Source of the DNA: Verrucomicrobiota bacterium
GTDB lineage: Bacteria > Verrucomicrobiota > Verrucomicrobiia > Limisphaerales > UBA8199
Direction of reading: 5' to 3'
Assembly: GCA_003176045.1 (NCBI GenBank)
Contig: PSRM01000015.1
Coordinates: 1-49,711, forward strand
DNA: 49,711 nt
Part shown: in pieces, positions 24,067-32,900 of the stretch
How positions within the stretch are numbered: the stretch's first letter is position 1
Layout of the letters: each line of letters opens with the position of its first letter
Program-made: the position numbers and the translations under genes
The notes under the pieces: generated by a model
Told to the model about the DNA's origin: nothing
The model's input: only the letters and a program-made list of their open reading frames with translations
The model's database searches: none

Positions 24067-24846
24067 CTAACTCTTTCCCTTCATAAACGGGCTGAACAGG
24101 TCGATTGGCACTGGAAGGAAGGTCGTGGTGTTATGTTCGCTGGAGATTTCGCGCATCGTCTGGAGGAAGCGCAGTTGAAGCGCGATCGGTTCTTTGCTGA
24201 TCATCGCGGCGGCCTGAACCATTTTTTCCGCGGCCTGATATTCACCTTCGGCATTGACGATCTTTGCGCGGCGCTCGCGTTCCGCCTCTGCCTGCTTTGC
24301 CATCGCGCGTTTCATGCTGTCCGGTAGGGATACGTCTTTGACTTCCACGGCTGTGACTTTCACGCCCCAGGGTTCGGTCTGGCGATCAATGATCTCCTGG
24401 AGTTTGAGGTTGATGGCTTCGCGCTGGGAGAGGAGATCGTCGAGGGGGGCCTGTCCAAGGACGCTGCGCAAGGTGGTCTGCGCGATCAACGAGGTTGCTT
24501 TCCAGAAGTTTTCGACCTTGACCACTGCCGAAATGGGGTCCACGACGCGGAAATAAACAACGGCATCCACTGTGACCGGGACATTGTCGCGAGTCATGAC
24601 TTCCTGGCGGGCGACGTCAATGGTGACGACGCGCAAGTCCATCTTGACCATGCGATCCACGACGGGGATCAGGAAGATAACGCCCGGACCTTTGGCGCCC
24701 AGGAGTTTGCCCAACCGAAAGATGACGCCCCGCTCGTACTCACGCAGAATGCGGAGCGCCTGCGGCACAAGAATAGCCGCCAGGATGAATATGACGATGA
24801 TCGCTGGAATAACTTTGGCGAGGGTGGAGATGAGTTGGTCGGGCAT
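24067..24846 (-). CDS. Slipin/stomatin-like SPFH (band 7) protein
   Basis: 259 residues. An N-terminal membrane segment ([19 protein letters not shown]) precedes the SPFH domain, with [40 protein letters not shown] and [19 protein letters not shown] coiled-coil region rich in Ala, Glu and Arg follows. The tail [14 protein letters not shown] is typical of prokaryotic slipins. These proteins form oligomeric scaffolds in the membrane. The next gene upstream on the same strand is an NfeD-type protease, the known operon partner; in Pyrococcus the protease cleaves the slipin C-terminus. Confidence 0.93.
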   Translation of the reverse strand: MPDQLISTLAKVIPAIIVIFILAAILVPQALRILREYERGVIFRLGKLLGAKGPGVIFLIPVVDRMVKMDLRVVTIDVARQEVMTRDNVPVTVDAVVYFRVVDPISAVVKVENFWKATSLIAQTTLRSVLGQAPLDDLLSQREAINLKLQEIIDRQTEPWGVKVTAVEVKDVSLPDSMKRAMAKQAEAERERRAKIVNAEGEYQAAEKMVQAAAMISKEPIALQLRFLQTMREISSEHNTTTFLPVPIDLFSPFMKGKS

Positions 24847-24893
24847 AGGGTGTTCGGATGGTTAAGGGTTAACGGGTGTGATTAGGTGTGGAA

Positions 24894-25074
24894 TGAAACG
24901 TGAAACGTGAAACGTGATGCGTGAAACGTGAAACGTGATACAGCAAGCATAGTGCCGCGCTGGGACATAGCCAATAGCCAATAGTTAATAGCCCATGCGG
25001 AAAAGGCAATACCCGTTCCACATTCCAGTTGCGGCCGTGGTGTTCTTTTCACGTTTCACGTTTCACGTTTCACG
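24894..25074. repeat. CGTGAAA heptamer tracts in inverted arrangement
   Basis: CGTGAAA units at 24894-24938 face TTTCACG units at about 25046-25074, so the two can pair into a large stem-loop between slipin and nfeD. The last unit supplies the TGA stop codon of nfeD at 25070-25072. A third tract lies inside mfd at about 47928-47953. No gene is seen between the tracts. Confidence 0.8.
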
Positions 25075-26350
25075 CCGGCGCCACCTTGAGGGTCAGGCCC
25101 TCGACGGCAACAATTTTGACCGGCCGGTCTGCTTCAATCGGGACCGTGCTTACCGCGTTCCAATATTCGCCCTCGACGAAGACCCTTCCGCCGGCGGGGT
25201 CAATTCGGTCCAAGGAAGTCACCGTCTTGCCGAGCATGGTTTCTTTGCCAGCGCGGACTGGGAGGAATTGGGCGCGGACGCCGGCGCCTACTACAAAAAT
25301 AAAGAATGCCGCCGTCAGCAGCGTCGCGGGGACGATATAGGCCAGCGAGAGTTGGAAGCCCGGCTCGGCGCGATTAAAAAGCATCAAGGCGCCCAGGAAA
25401 AACGCGGCGATGCCGCCGAAGGTCAGCACACCATGAGTGGGGGCATAAATATCGGTGATGAACAAAATGACAGCCAGGCCAACCAAGGCGAGCCCAGCGA
25501 CATTGACCGGAAGTATCGAAGCCATATAGAGGAGAAGGATGAGAGCGATTGCTCCGGCCACGCCGGGCAAGACTGCGCCCGGGTTACTTAACTCGCCGAT
25601 GATGCCGTAGATGGCGATAAGCATGAAAAGGAGCATCATTTCAGGATGCGACAGGACCTGGAGGACCTTCTCACGAAAAGTCATCGGAATGGGCACAAGG
25701 ATCGCCCCGGCAGTTTTCAATGTGCGCCCATCTAATTCACGGCCATCGAGTTGTTTGAGCAGGTCGGGCATATCGTTGGCGATGAGATCAATGACGTTGT
25801 TCTCCAGCGCTTTGTTGGCCGAGAGGGCCTCGCTTTCAATCACGGAAGATTTTGCCCATTCGGCATTGCGGCCGCGTTTGTCCGCGATGCTCTCGATGTA
25901 TTTGCTGGTGAGATTCTCAACCTTCTTCTTCATCACATCATCCATTTTCTCCTCCCCGCCCAGGCCGACCGATACCGGGTGAGCTGCGCCGATACTGGTG
26001 CTCGGCGCCATGGCCGCGACGTGGGCGGCCATCGTGATGAAACAGCCGGCGCTGCCCGCCCAGGCTCCGGCCGGCGCCACATAAACGACGATCGGGATCG
26101 GGGAGCTGTAGAATTTTTCTACAATTTCGCGCGTGGCATCCAGAGCACCACCCGGGGTATCAAGCTGAATAATGAGGCAGGTGTCGTCTCGAGCCGCGGC
26201 TTTGTCAATCGCGCGCGCGATAAAACTGGATGTGGCAGGGCCGATGGCCCCGGTGACTTTTATCCACGAAACCTCGGTGGCACAAAGCTGCGCAGTCCAC
26301 CCAACTCCCGCCAGGATGGTCAAGACCAGAATCGCCATTGCGCGCCGCAT
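25070..26350 (-). CDS. nfeD: NfeD-family membrane serine protease (ClpP-like)
   Basis: 426 residues. A signal peptide (MRRAMAILVLTILAGVGWTA) leads into a ClpP-like domain with QLDTPGGALDATREIV. The catalytic Ser100 lies in GAWAGSAGCFITMAAH, and a Lys at 141-143 sits where the Ser-Lys dyad of the Pyrococcus homologue needs it. Four or so membrane helices follow (VLQVLSHPEMMLLFMLIAIY to TLLTAAFFIFVVGAG). A short soluble NfeD OB-fold domain ends the protein (GKTVTSLDRIDPAGGRVFVE). This is the long NfeD form. Its partner slipin is directly downstream. The stop codon is contributed by a CGTGAAA repeat. Confidence 0.93.
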   Translation of the reverse strand: MRRAMAILVLTILAGVGWTAQLCATEVSWIKVTGAIGPATSSFIARAIDKAAARDDTCLIIQLDTPGGALDATREIVEKFYSSPIPIVVYVAPAGAWAGSAGCFITMAAHVAAMAPSTSIGAAHPVSVGLGGEEKMDDVMKKKVENLTSKYIESIADKRGRNAEWAKSSVIESEALSANKALENNVIDLIANDMPDLLKQLDGRELDGRTLKTAGAILVPIPMTFREKVLQVLSHPEMMLLFMLIAIYGIIGELSNPGAVLPGVAGAIALILLLYMASILPVNVAGLALVGLAVILFITDIYAPTHGVLTFGGIAAFFLGALMLFNRAEPGFQLSLAYIVPATLLTAAFFIFVVGAGVRAQFLPVRAGKETMLGKTVTSLDRIDPAGGRVFVEGEYWNAVSTVPIEADRPVKIVAVEGLTLKVAPA

Positions 26351-26365
26351 ATAAACCTCTGGGGT

Positions 26366-26393
26366 ATAATACCAGACACAGCGCCAAAGACAA
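26366..26393 (-). promoter_or_regulatory. Candidate sigma-70-type promoter for nfeD-slipin
   Basis: On the minus strand TTGTCT (26393-26388), a 16-bp spacer, and TATTAT (26371-26366) precede the ATG at 26350. The transcript would start about 9 bases before the ATG, giving a nearly leaderless mRNA. Confidence 0.45.
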
Positions 26394-26685
26394 ATCTCAA
26401 GAAACAGAGCCGTCCCGCTAAGCGCGCTAATCGGGATGAGGGAGCGTCCAGCCGCGCCGATTGAGTCGGCACGTATCCAAAAACCACAACGGTCGAGAAG
26501 GGGAAGGCAATCGAGCAGGCCGGACGCAACTCCTGGCTGCGCGCTGAATCAGGCTGCCTTGGACGCTCCCTCACGGTCGCGGCTCTGTTCGGAGGCGTCA
26601 GGCCCTTCTCGAGGCTTCAAGCCCGTGGGAGTTTGTGGCGTCCGCAGGCTGGAAGCACTGCGATACAGCAGGTTGGAAACCTGCG
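26394..26685. repeat. Repeat-filled gap between nfeD and the DUF192 gene
   Basis: The gap holds GAGGGAGCGTCCA near 26437 and its complement near 26560, the dispersed 24-bp repeat at 26565-26588, and the GCAGGCTGGAAGCACTGCGA element at 26644-26689 shared with 12246-12354. No coding region is credible here. Confidence 0.7.
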
Positions 26686-27201
26686 CTACCTTCCGAAGAA
26701 TGTGTCCATCAGCGAACCGCGCTCGGTCCGAATGAGAACGCCGCGGCCGATATGATGGCGGTCGAACCAGCCCTTGGGCGCCTCGAGGACAAATCGAATA
26801 TTTGGAGAGGCGGACACAACTGGTTTGGTGTTCTGGGCTTCGAATTCGTGGACCTCCTGGATATAGCCCTGAGGATCAATGTAGGCGGCCGAAATCGGAA
26901 TGGGACAATTCTTCATCCAGAAGGCGGCGCGCTGAGTTTCAGGCAAAGGGAACAACATGCCGGTGCCTTCAGGGAAATTGGTGCGGAACATCACCCCGGT
27001 TTGCTGTTCTCTGGCGGTGAGTGCCAGTTCGGCTTCGATTTCTTCAGGGCCCAGCCACAGTTTCATGGTTCTAAGTTTTTGTTGAGCTTGCGTGGGCAAG
27101 TCGTCGGCTTGACTTGCCTGAGATGGCGTGCCCGTACTCTGGCTGCAACCTGGGCAGAAGGCGAGGGCGAGTAGTATGACGAGCGGCAAGAGACGTTTCA
27201 T
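26686..27201 (-). CDS. DUF192 (COG1430) lipoprotein
   Basis: 171 residues from MKRLLPLVILLALAFCPGCS, a lipoprotein-like signal peptide with Cys in a PGC context. The DUF192 core shows ELALTAREQQTGVMFRTNFP, GMLFPLPETQRAAFWMKNCP and ISAAYIDPQGYIQEVHEFEA. DUF192 proteins are small secreted or periplasmic beta-rich proteins of unknown function. The frame is open 21 codons upstream, but that part is encoded by CACCAAA heptamers (giving CLVFGVWD), so the later Met is preferred. The stretch 27202-27375 contains only repeats (CACCAAA and TTTAACTTA units). Confidence 0.85.
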   Translation of the reverse strand: MKRLLPLVILLALAFCPGCSQSTGTPSQASQADDLPTQAQQKLRTMKLWLGPEEIEAELALTAREQQTGVMFRTNFPEGTGMLFPLPETQRAAFWMKNCPIPISAAYIDPQGYIQEVHEFEAQNTKPVVSASPNIRFVLEAPKGWFDRHHIGRGVLIRTERGSLMDTFFGR

Positions 27202-27337
27202 CGCCCGAACAGTGTAAAACACCCAATCCCAAACACCAAACACCAAACACCAAAGACGCTCCAAAGAGCAAATTCCAATGGCTCAACAGTGGCGCTCTCG
27301 CATGGCGCCGCTACATTCCTGCGGGCGGCAGGTGACC

Positions 27338-27373
27338 CATTTAACCATTTAACTTATTTAACCTATTTAACTC
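27338..27373. repeat. TTTAACYYA 9-bp tandem repeats
   Basis: About four units lie just downstream of the MoaD-like stop. They are of the same family as those at 4231-4266. Confidence 0.75.
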
Positions 27374-27375
27374 CC

Positions 27376-27672
27376 TCATCCCCCGGCCATCGCCCCTACA
27401 ATGAGGAAAGGCTCCTCGCCTGACGCGATCTGCTGGGGCAGGGGTGTGTCGCCTGGCTCCAGAGAAAGATCCTCGTGGCAAGCGAAGAACCGGATGAATG
27501 GCCGACGGCGATGGGTACCGTGGTCGCGAATCGTGCCTTTCAGAACCGGATAGCGGGCTTCGAGGGCATCGAGCGCAGCGCGAATCGTGACCGGGCCTTC
27601 GACCTCAATGGCCACTGGGCCTTCGACCCGCGCCAGTTTGCGCAGGTGGTAGGGCAGTACAACGCGGATCAT
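27376..27672 (-). CDS. MoaD/ThiS-family ubiquitin-like protein
   Basis: 98 residues. The N-terminal strand [14 protein letters not shown] and the middle [20 protein letters not shown] fit the beta-grasp fold. The protein ends Gly-Ala-Met-Ala-Gly-Gly, the diglycine C-terminus that is adenylated by E1-like enzymes in sulfur carriers and archaeal or bacterial ubiquitin-like modifiers. No molybdopterin or thiamine genes are nearby. Instead the start codon overlaps the stop of an Asp-box protein (ATGA), so the two are translationally coupled. Function could be sulfur carriage or protein conjugation; sequence cannot decide. Confidence 0.85.
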   Translation of the reverse strand: MIRVVLPYHLRKLARVEGPVAIEVEGPVTIRAALDALEARYPVLKGTIRDHGTHRRRPFIRFFACHEDLSLEPGDTPLPQQIASGEEPFLIVGAMAGG

Positions 27673-28886
27673 TTTTTCGAGCGGCGATTCTTCTTCTTCC
27701 CAGAAGTTTTTTTGGACTTTTCAGATTTCTTGCGCGGTTTTAAAGAAGTTTTCGACGACGAGGACGAGGACGATTCCAATGTCTGCGCCTCGACGGACAA
27801 GACTGCCGGTAGATCGTGGACAATGGCCTCCCAAGTATCGCCGTTATTGGCAGAGCCATAGACCTGGCCGCCGGTGGTTCCAAAGTAGATTCCGCAGGGA
27901 TCGAGGCGATCGGCGGACATGGCTTCCCGGAGCACGTTTACGTAGCAATCCTTTTGGGGAAGGCCTTTCGTGAGGGCCTGCCATTCGTTGCCGCCGGAGC
28001 GGCTTCGATACACTCGCAACTGGCCGTCCAGAGGGAAATGTTCTGAATCGCTCTTGATGGGCACCACATAGATGGTTTCTGGTTCGTGTGCATGGACCTG
28101 GATGGGAAAGCCGAAATCGGTGGGCAGGTTACCGCTGACTTCGGTCCAGGATTGCGCCGAGTCCTCGCTCCGCATGACATCCCAGTGCTTCTGCATGTAG
28201 AGCGTGTCGGGACGCGACGGATGCATCGCGATTCGGTGAACACAATGACCCACTTCGGCGTCAGGATCGGGCAGCTCATAGCGGGATTTTAGGCCGCGGT
28301 TGGCTGGCTGCCAGCTTTGGCCGCCATCGTCGGTCCGGAAAACGCCAGCCGCCGATATCGCAATCACGATGCGTCCGGGCCGCGTGGGATCGAGAATAAT
28401 CGTGTGCAGACCCATACCGCCGGCGCCCGGCTGCCAGAGGTGCCCTTTGGCGTTGCGCAAGGCGGGCAGTTCCTGCCACGTTTTCCCGCCGTCGGCGCTG
28501 CGGAACAAAGCGGCGTCTTCCGCTCCTGCGTACACCGTGTCAGGATCCGTTAAAGAAGGTTCGAGATGCCAAACTCGCTTGAATTCCCATGGATGCTGGG
28601 TGCCGTCATACCATTTGTGGGTGCCTGGGGTGCCATCGTATTTGAACTCGTTGCCGACCGGTTCCCACGTTTTGCCGCCGTCATTCGACCGCTGCATGAC
28701 CTGGCCGAACCAACCGCTGGTCTGGGAGGCATAGAGGCGGCTTGGATCTGCTGGCGATCCGGTTACGTGATACATTTCCCATCCGGCAAAATGCGGGCCG
28801 CTGACGTCCCATTTCTTGCGTTTGCCATCAGAGGTGAGGATGAATGCACCTTTTTTGGTGCCGACTAACAGGCGTACTTGGCTCAT
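27669..28886 (-). CDS. Asp-box (BNR/sialidase-like) beta-propeller protein with Lys-rich tail
   Basis: 405 residues. At least five Asp-box-like repeats are visible: [48 protein letters not shown] and [11 protein letters not shown]. They point to a six- or seven-bladed propeller like sialidases and photosynthesis-stability factors. Catalytic sialidase residues cannot be assigned, so hydrolase activity is not claimed. There is no signal peptide. The last 35 residues are low complexity: a seven-Ser run, then 12 Lys among Ser, Thr, Arg and Gly. The gene is directly followed by a diglycine ubiquitin-like gene with ATGA overlap. Confidence 0.85.
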   Translation of the reverse strand: MSQVRLLVGTKKGAFILTSDGKRKKWDVSGPHFAGWEMYHVTGSPADPSRLYASQTSGWFGQVMQRSNDGGKTWEPVGNEFKYDGTPGTHKWYDGTQHPWEFKRVWHLEPSLTDPDTVYAGAEDAALFRSADGGKTWQELPALRNAKGHLWQPGAGGMGLHTIILDPTRPGRIVIAISAAGVFRTDDGGQSWQPANRGLKSRYELPDPDAEVGHCVHRIAMHPSRPDTLYMQKHWDVMRSEDSAQSWTEVSGNLPTDFGFPIQVHAHEPETIYVVPIKSDSEHFPLDGQLRVYRSRSGGNEWQALTKGLPQKDCYVNVLREAMSADRLDPCGIYFGTTGGQVYGSANNGDTWEAIVHDLPAVLSVEAQTLESSSSSSSKTSLKPRKKSEKSKKTSGKKKNRRSKK

Positions 28887-28968
28887 AGGTTTATCCTTTC
28901 AATCTTGATCAATGGCTTCCACGAGAGTTACTCATAACACACAAAGCGGGAAATAGAAAATGGCGCCC

Positions 28969-31900
28969 TCACTCAGGCGCTTTGAGTGAGCGATAGGTAT
29001 GCGTCCAGGGGTCAATGCGACAGATGGATTGGTAATCGCACTGGTCACAGGCGGTGGTCGAGCCTTTGCGGTAAGGGGCAACTTTGATTTCGCCAGCGAA
29101 AATATCCAGGCCGATGCGTTTGAGGTTTGCTTCGACGGAATCCAGAAGAGCCTCGAACTCCGGCCCTTGCAGGGCTTCAACTGAGTTCTTGTAAGGTTCA
29201 CCCTCTTTCGTGAGACGATACTTAAACTGGTCCCCCTGCGTGGCATCGGCTCGGGCGTCCAAAAGGCGCAAGACGGCCACATCGAATCGTCCAGTGTGCT
29301 GATAAGCCTTCTTGCGGGCGTCGGTGGTGCCGGTCAGGGCCTTGCGACGATTTTGTTCGCGGCCAAATTGGCCGCGCAGGTTAACGTAAAAAACGCCGGC
29401 TGGCAGCAGGCTGGCGGCGCCAAAGAATTCAAGCGGGTTGGAACAGCGACGAAGCACGCTGAGGTAAGCCAATAACTGGAGTTGCAAGCCGTTCGCCATC
29501 AGCACGGGTTCAAGGCGCTTCGGACTCGATTTGTAATCCACTACGACACAAAACGTATCGCCGGTCGAGGGCTCACGATAAAAGTCCACTCGATCAATGC
29601 GGCCGGAAAGTTCCAGGCAGGGGGAGCAAGCGCTTGAGCCCAGTTCGATGGTCCAGGCGGGAAGGTCATCGGCAGGCGCTCCCTCACCCGCCTCCGCTTC
29701 GCTTTGGCGCGGCAAGCGGCCGCGGCTCTGTACGCCGAAGGGCAATTCGACGCGGACGGGGTCGAAAAGGTACTGCTCGCGCATCCAGGTGACGAGGATT
29801 TCGACAAAATCCTGAAGCGCGCTGGTCATCATCCTGGTCGTGAATCGGCTCTGGTCGGTCGCCTGCAAGAGACCGTCTGGCGATTGTGCTGCCAGAATGT
29901 CGCAAGCCTGGCCGATGCGCTTTCGGGCTTCCTCCGGTGTGAGATCGCGCCATCGCGTGTGCTCCTCACGGAGTCGCTCATGAAACAGCGCCAATGCATC
30001 GTGCTGGAAGGTCCCCCGCTCGCGGCTGTCCAACTCGAATTTTTTGCGTTCCTCGGCGCGAAGGCCGGAGTGTACAAAGAACCTGAAGGGGCAAGCGGCA
30101 AACTGCTCCAGGCGGCTGACGGAACTTTGGAGCACTTGGCCGTAAAGGCGCGGAGCCAGTTCCGGCGATAAGCAATCGTCCGCTGGCAGGTATTGGAACT
30201 GGCTGGTTTGTTGCAGCAACGAAGCCATCCCCGGGAACTCTGAAATACGACGGGCGGCCCACGCTTCCTCGAGCCTCGACCCTCGACCCTCCTCGCTGCC
30301 GTCGTGACTTTGGACTTTGGACTTTGGACCTTGGACTTTCAGCAAGGGGGCAATCAGATCGCTGACGTGCTCGCATTCGCGCCAATCGTTTGTAGCGATG
30401 AAATTCTCGACCTGCAGCGATGGGAAAAGCTCTTGCACGTGTGTCAGAAATGGAGACGGGTTCAAGGTCGAGCCGTTAAGATCCTGTTGCGAGCAGGTCA
30501 GCACCAACCGCTGCCGCGCGCGCGTGCAAGCCAGGTAGGCGTAATGGCGCTCGCGGCCCAAGTGATAGCGGGACGTTTTGCCGGATAGGACACTTCGCTT
30601 CTCCAGTTCGAGCCTATCCGGTTCGGTGAGGAGCAAATTGGCATCAACCGGCGCGGGGAAGACCGTTTCATTCACCCCCAAAATCAGGGCGAGCCTGATA
30701 TCTGGGTTCCGGGATCGGTCTATGGCCCCAATAAGCACCTGGTCCAGGGCCGGTGGGATGACCCCGACTGTCAAGTTCGCCAGGCCGGCCTCCAGAATGG
30801 GCTGCCATTCACGCATCTGAAGCCGTTCGCCCTCAAAAGCCAGCTCCACGTTCTCCAGCCAGCCGTTCATTTGCGTCCAGACCGTGGCGTGGACAGATTG
30901 CGGAAGGCGCGATTGGGTGTCGGGTGTGTGTGCCCGGCTCCAATCTTCCAGCGTGGCCTGGACATTCAAAGCCTGCCAGAATTCTCTGAGCGCGGCGGCT
31001 AATGCCGGCCCATCCCTTCGATCTTGCGGCGTGCCGAGGACCACACCCAACCGTTGGAAGGGTGGCAGGAGCCTGCGATGCAACTTCCCCAGCCAGGTGG
31101 TCAGCTCCGGGTCATCCGCTACCGAAACAGGATCTTTCCAGATCGAGCCTTTCCATCCGCGCGCCAGCGCTTCGTTTTCGAGGCGGTCAATCTCTTCGTC
31201 ACTGACGGGAGCCAGACCGGTCTTGAGCGCAGCAAACCAATCCTCGTGCTGCCAGCCTAAAGTGACCGCGCGCAATGAACTGCGCGTCAGCTCAGCTAAG
31301 GGGTGGTGAGCCACAGATTCCCGGCGATCCAGGAAGAACGGAATGTCATAGCGCGCAAAGACCCGTTGCAACGGCTCATGGTAAGCCGCAAGGCTACGCG
31401 CCAGCACCGTGATTTCCCGGTAACGCCCTCCTGCTCGCACGTGGCGCAGAATCTCATGGGCAGCGAGAATTGCTTCCGTCCCGGGATTGGCGCACATCGC
31501 GATGCGAAGTGCCTCATCGGTTCGGTCGCGCCTGGATTGGCGAGCCTCTGTAGGGGACGACGTAAGGAGTCCTTCGCTATCACGCAGCGGTGTTAAGGTA
31601 CTCCTTCCGTCGTCCCCTACAATCGCTTTGAAATCCTCCGGCCGAGCTCTGACCTCGACCCTCGCCCCTCGACCCCTTGGCGCGCCAGAGCGGAGTGCAG
31701 GCGGCTCGTCCCTCGGATACGGAGCCGGCCGGCACCAAGCCCTCTCCAGATGCGACAGCACGGGATTCTTCTCGAATCTCGTGTTAGCTCCGTCTCGTTC
31801 CATGACTTGGACAGAAACGACCGCTCCAGGCCGTTGTTCGAAACGCTTTTCACATTGCTCAAAAGTCTTCGCGGGGACCGACCAGTTTGAGAGCCATGAA

Positions 31901-32724
31901 ATCTTTGGGCTCGGGCGGCTGTCGAGGCAAAAGGTCACAGTGGCCTTGTCGCAGTGCGGGATAAGACCTGCCAGTAGATCAAGCTCCTGACCCGAGAGTT
32001 CGGCGAAACCATCCACCCAAACGCCCGCGAACCGGAGCCGCCCCTGGCCCCCAATCCCTCGACCCTCGACCCTCGACCCTCGACCCTCCGCCTTGGACTT
32101 TGGACTATGGACTTCAGACTTCGGATTTCGGATTTCGGATTTCGGGCTTTGCGCGACCGCTTCCACCGCTTCACCAAGCAAACAATCCGCGTCGCGCAGA
32201 TCGTGCGCGTCGAGCCAGACGAGGTAATCCTGCAAAAGAGTAGCCAGATCCTGCAGCTTGCGGCTCAGACTATCATTACCCTGGATCTGAGTTGCCAACG
32301 CCTCGAGCATTTCCGGCGTAAGCTGGTTAGCCTGGATCTCGCTCAACGCCAAGCTGAGCTGTTGGGCAAACCCGGTCAGTCGAGCGCTGGCGCGAAACAG
32401 CTTAAGTTTGTCACGGTTCCTGGCCAGCAGGCTCCGTAAAACCATCAGACGGCCCTCTTCATCGAGCATCCGAGGAGCGGGCTTTCCCAGCCACTGGAAA
32501 ATGAAAGTGGCAAGCCGTTCGAAAGATAAAATGTGAAGCCGCGTGTAACCGGGAAGCGCTGGGTCGTCCAACAGTTGCCGTTCCAACTGATAGGTCATCT
32601 GTTTGGGCGCGACCAGCAGCAGCGGCGCGCCCTCAGCGGAAGCTTTAAGTGCCTCGCGAATTTCCGCCAGGCATTTGTACGTCTTTCCACTGCCCGCAGG
32701 CCCCAGTAACAACCGCACTTGCAC
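28969..32724 (-). CDS. AddB-like helicase-nuclease subunit (PD-(D/E)XK, Fe-S)
   Basis: 1251 residues with a GTG start. It begins MQVRLLLGPAGSGKTYKCLA with a Walker A-like loop, as in AddB/RexB. The C-terminal nuclease shows VVDYKSS (the D-x-K of the active site). Iron-sulfur cysteines are the Cys of EQFAACPFRFF and the cluster CDQCDYQSIC near the end. AddAB processes double-strand DNA ends for recombination. An addA gene is not in the window. The frame is interrupted without loss by repeat DNA: heptamers at residues about 192-229, 349-362 and 795-821, and a full 73-bp inverted repeat at about 368-392. These add mass without conserved sequence. Confidence 0.85.
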   Translation of the reverse strand: MQVRLLLGPAGSGKTYKCLAEIREALKASAEGAPLLLVAPKQMTYQLERQLLDDPALPGYTRLHILSFERLATFIFQWLGKPAPRMLDEEGRLMVLRSLLARNRDKLKLFRASARLTGFAQQLSLALSEIQANQLTPEMLEALATQIQGNDSLSRKLQDLATLLQDYLVWLDAHDLRDADCLLGEAVEAVAQSPKSEIRNPKSEVHSPKSKAEGRGSRVEGRGIGGQGRLRFAGVWVDGFAELSGQELDLLAGLIPHCDKATVTFCLDSRPSPKISWLSNWSVPAKTFEQCEKRFEQRPGAVVSVQVMERDGANTRFEKNPVLSHLERAWCRPAPYPRDEPPALRSGAPRGRGARVEVRARPEDFKAIVGDDGRSTLTPLRDSEGLLTSSPTEARQSRRDRTDEALRIAMCANPGTEAILAAHEILRHVRAGGRYREITVLARSLAAYHEPLQRVFARYDIPFFLDRRESVAHHPLAELTRSSLRAVTLGWQHEDWFAALKTGLAPVSDEEIDRLENEALARGWKGSIWKDPVSVADDPELTTWLGKLHRRLLPPFQRLGVVLGTPQDRRDGPALAAALREFWQALNVQATLEDWSRAHTPDTQSRLPQSVHATVWTQMNGWLENVELAFEGERLQMREWQPILEAGLANLTVGVIPPALDQVLIGAIDRSRNPDIRLALILGVNETVFPAPVDANLLLTEPDRLELEKRSVLSGKTSRYHLGRERHYAYLACTRARQRLVLTCSQQDLNGSTLNPSPFLTHVQELFPSLQVENFIATNDWRECEHVSDLIAPLLKVQGPKSKVQSHDGSEEGRGSRLEEAWAARRISEFPGMASLLQQTSQFQYLPADDCLSPELAPRLYGQVLQSSVSRLEQFAACPFRFFVHSGLRAEERKKFELDSRERGTFQHDALALFHERLREEHTRWRDLTPEEARKRIGQACDILAAQSPDGLLQATDQSRFTTRMMTSALQDFVEILVTWMREQYLFDPVRVELPFGVQSRGRLPRQSEAEAGEGAPADDLPAWTIELGSSACSPCLELSGRIDRVDFYREPSTGDTFCVVVDYKSSPKRLEPVLMANGLQLQLLAYLSVLRRCSNPLEFFGAASLLPAGVFYVNLRGQFGREQNRRKALTGTTDARKKAYQHTGRFDVAVLRLLDARADATQGDQFKYRLTKEGEPYKNSVEALQGPEFEALLDSVEANLKRIGLDIFAGEIKVAPYRKGSTTACDQCDYQSICRIDPWTHTYRSLKAPE
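30262..30340. repeat. CCTCGAC and TTTGGAC heptamers inside the AddB-like gene
   Basis: CCTCGACCCTCGACCCTC is followed by a short spacer and then four TTTGGAC-type units. The minus-strand frame reads GPKSKVQS and GRGSRLEE. Confidence 0.85.
31549..31621. repeat. 73-bp inverted repeat with TGTAGGGGACGACG ends inside the AddB-like gene
   Basis: The 22-bp arms match 21/22 across a 29-base centre. It is the same element as 19213-19282, and both copies are inside coding frames. It is followed by CCTCGAC units to about 31680. Confidence 0.88.
32040..32150. repeat. Three heptamer families in tandem inside the AddB-like gene
   Basis: CCTCGAC (about five units), TTTGGAC (about three) and TTCGGAT (about four) follow each other. 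The minus-strand frame reads SPKSEIRNPKSE, then SPKSKAEGRGSRVEGRG. Confidence 0.9.
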
Positions 32725-32801
32725 GCGCCATTTTCGCCAAAACGGAAAGTTGGTTCAAGGAAGGATGGGAAGAAACGATGGCGCAGCTGGGATAAATCCT
32801 A

Positions 32802-32895
32802 GTAGCAGCCGAGGTAACGAGGCTCTAATTGATTTCGGACTTCGGACTTCGGATTTCGGATTTTGAAATTGGAGCCTCGTTACATCGGCTGCTAC
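32802..32895. repeat. MITE-like element copy 1: GTAGCAGCCGA inverted repeats around TTCGGAY heptamers
   Basis: The 24-bp arms at 32802-32825 and 32872-32895 match 23/24. The centre is four TTCGGAY heptamers. A second copy with the same ends and centre lies at 34676-34760, on the other side of two nucleotidyltransferase genes. No transposase is encoded. Confidence 0.88.
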
Positions 32896-32900
32896 GCGGC

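Noticed and set aside
25751-26464. 237-codon plus-strand frame opposite nfeD
   Set aside because: The NfeD frame on the minus strand has a signal peptide, active site and membrane helices; the plus frame has none.
27669-28886. Calling the Asp-box protein a sialidase
   Set aside because: Asp-boxes are structural. The catalytic Arg triad, Tyr and Glu of sialidases cannot be assigned and no signal peptide is present.
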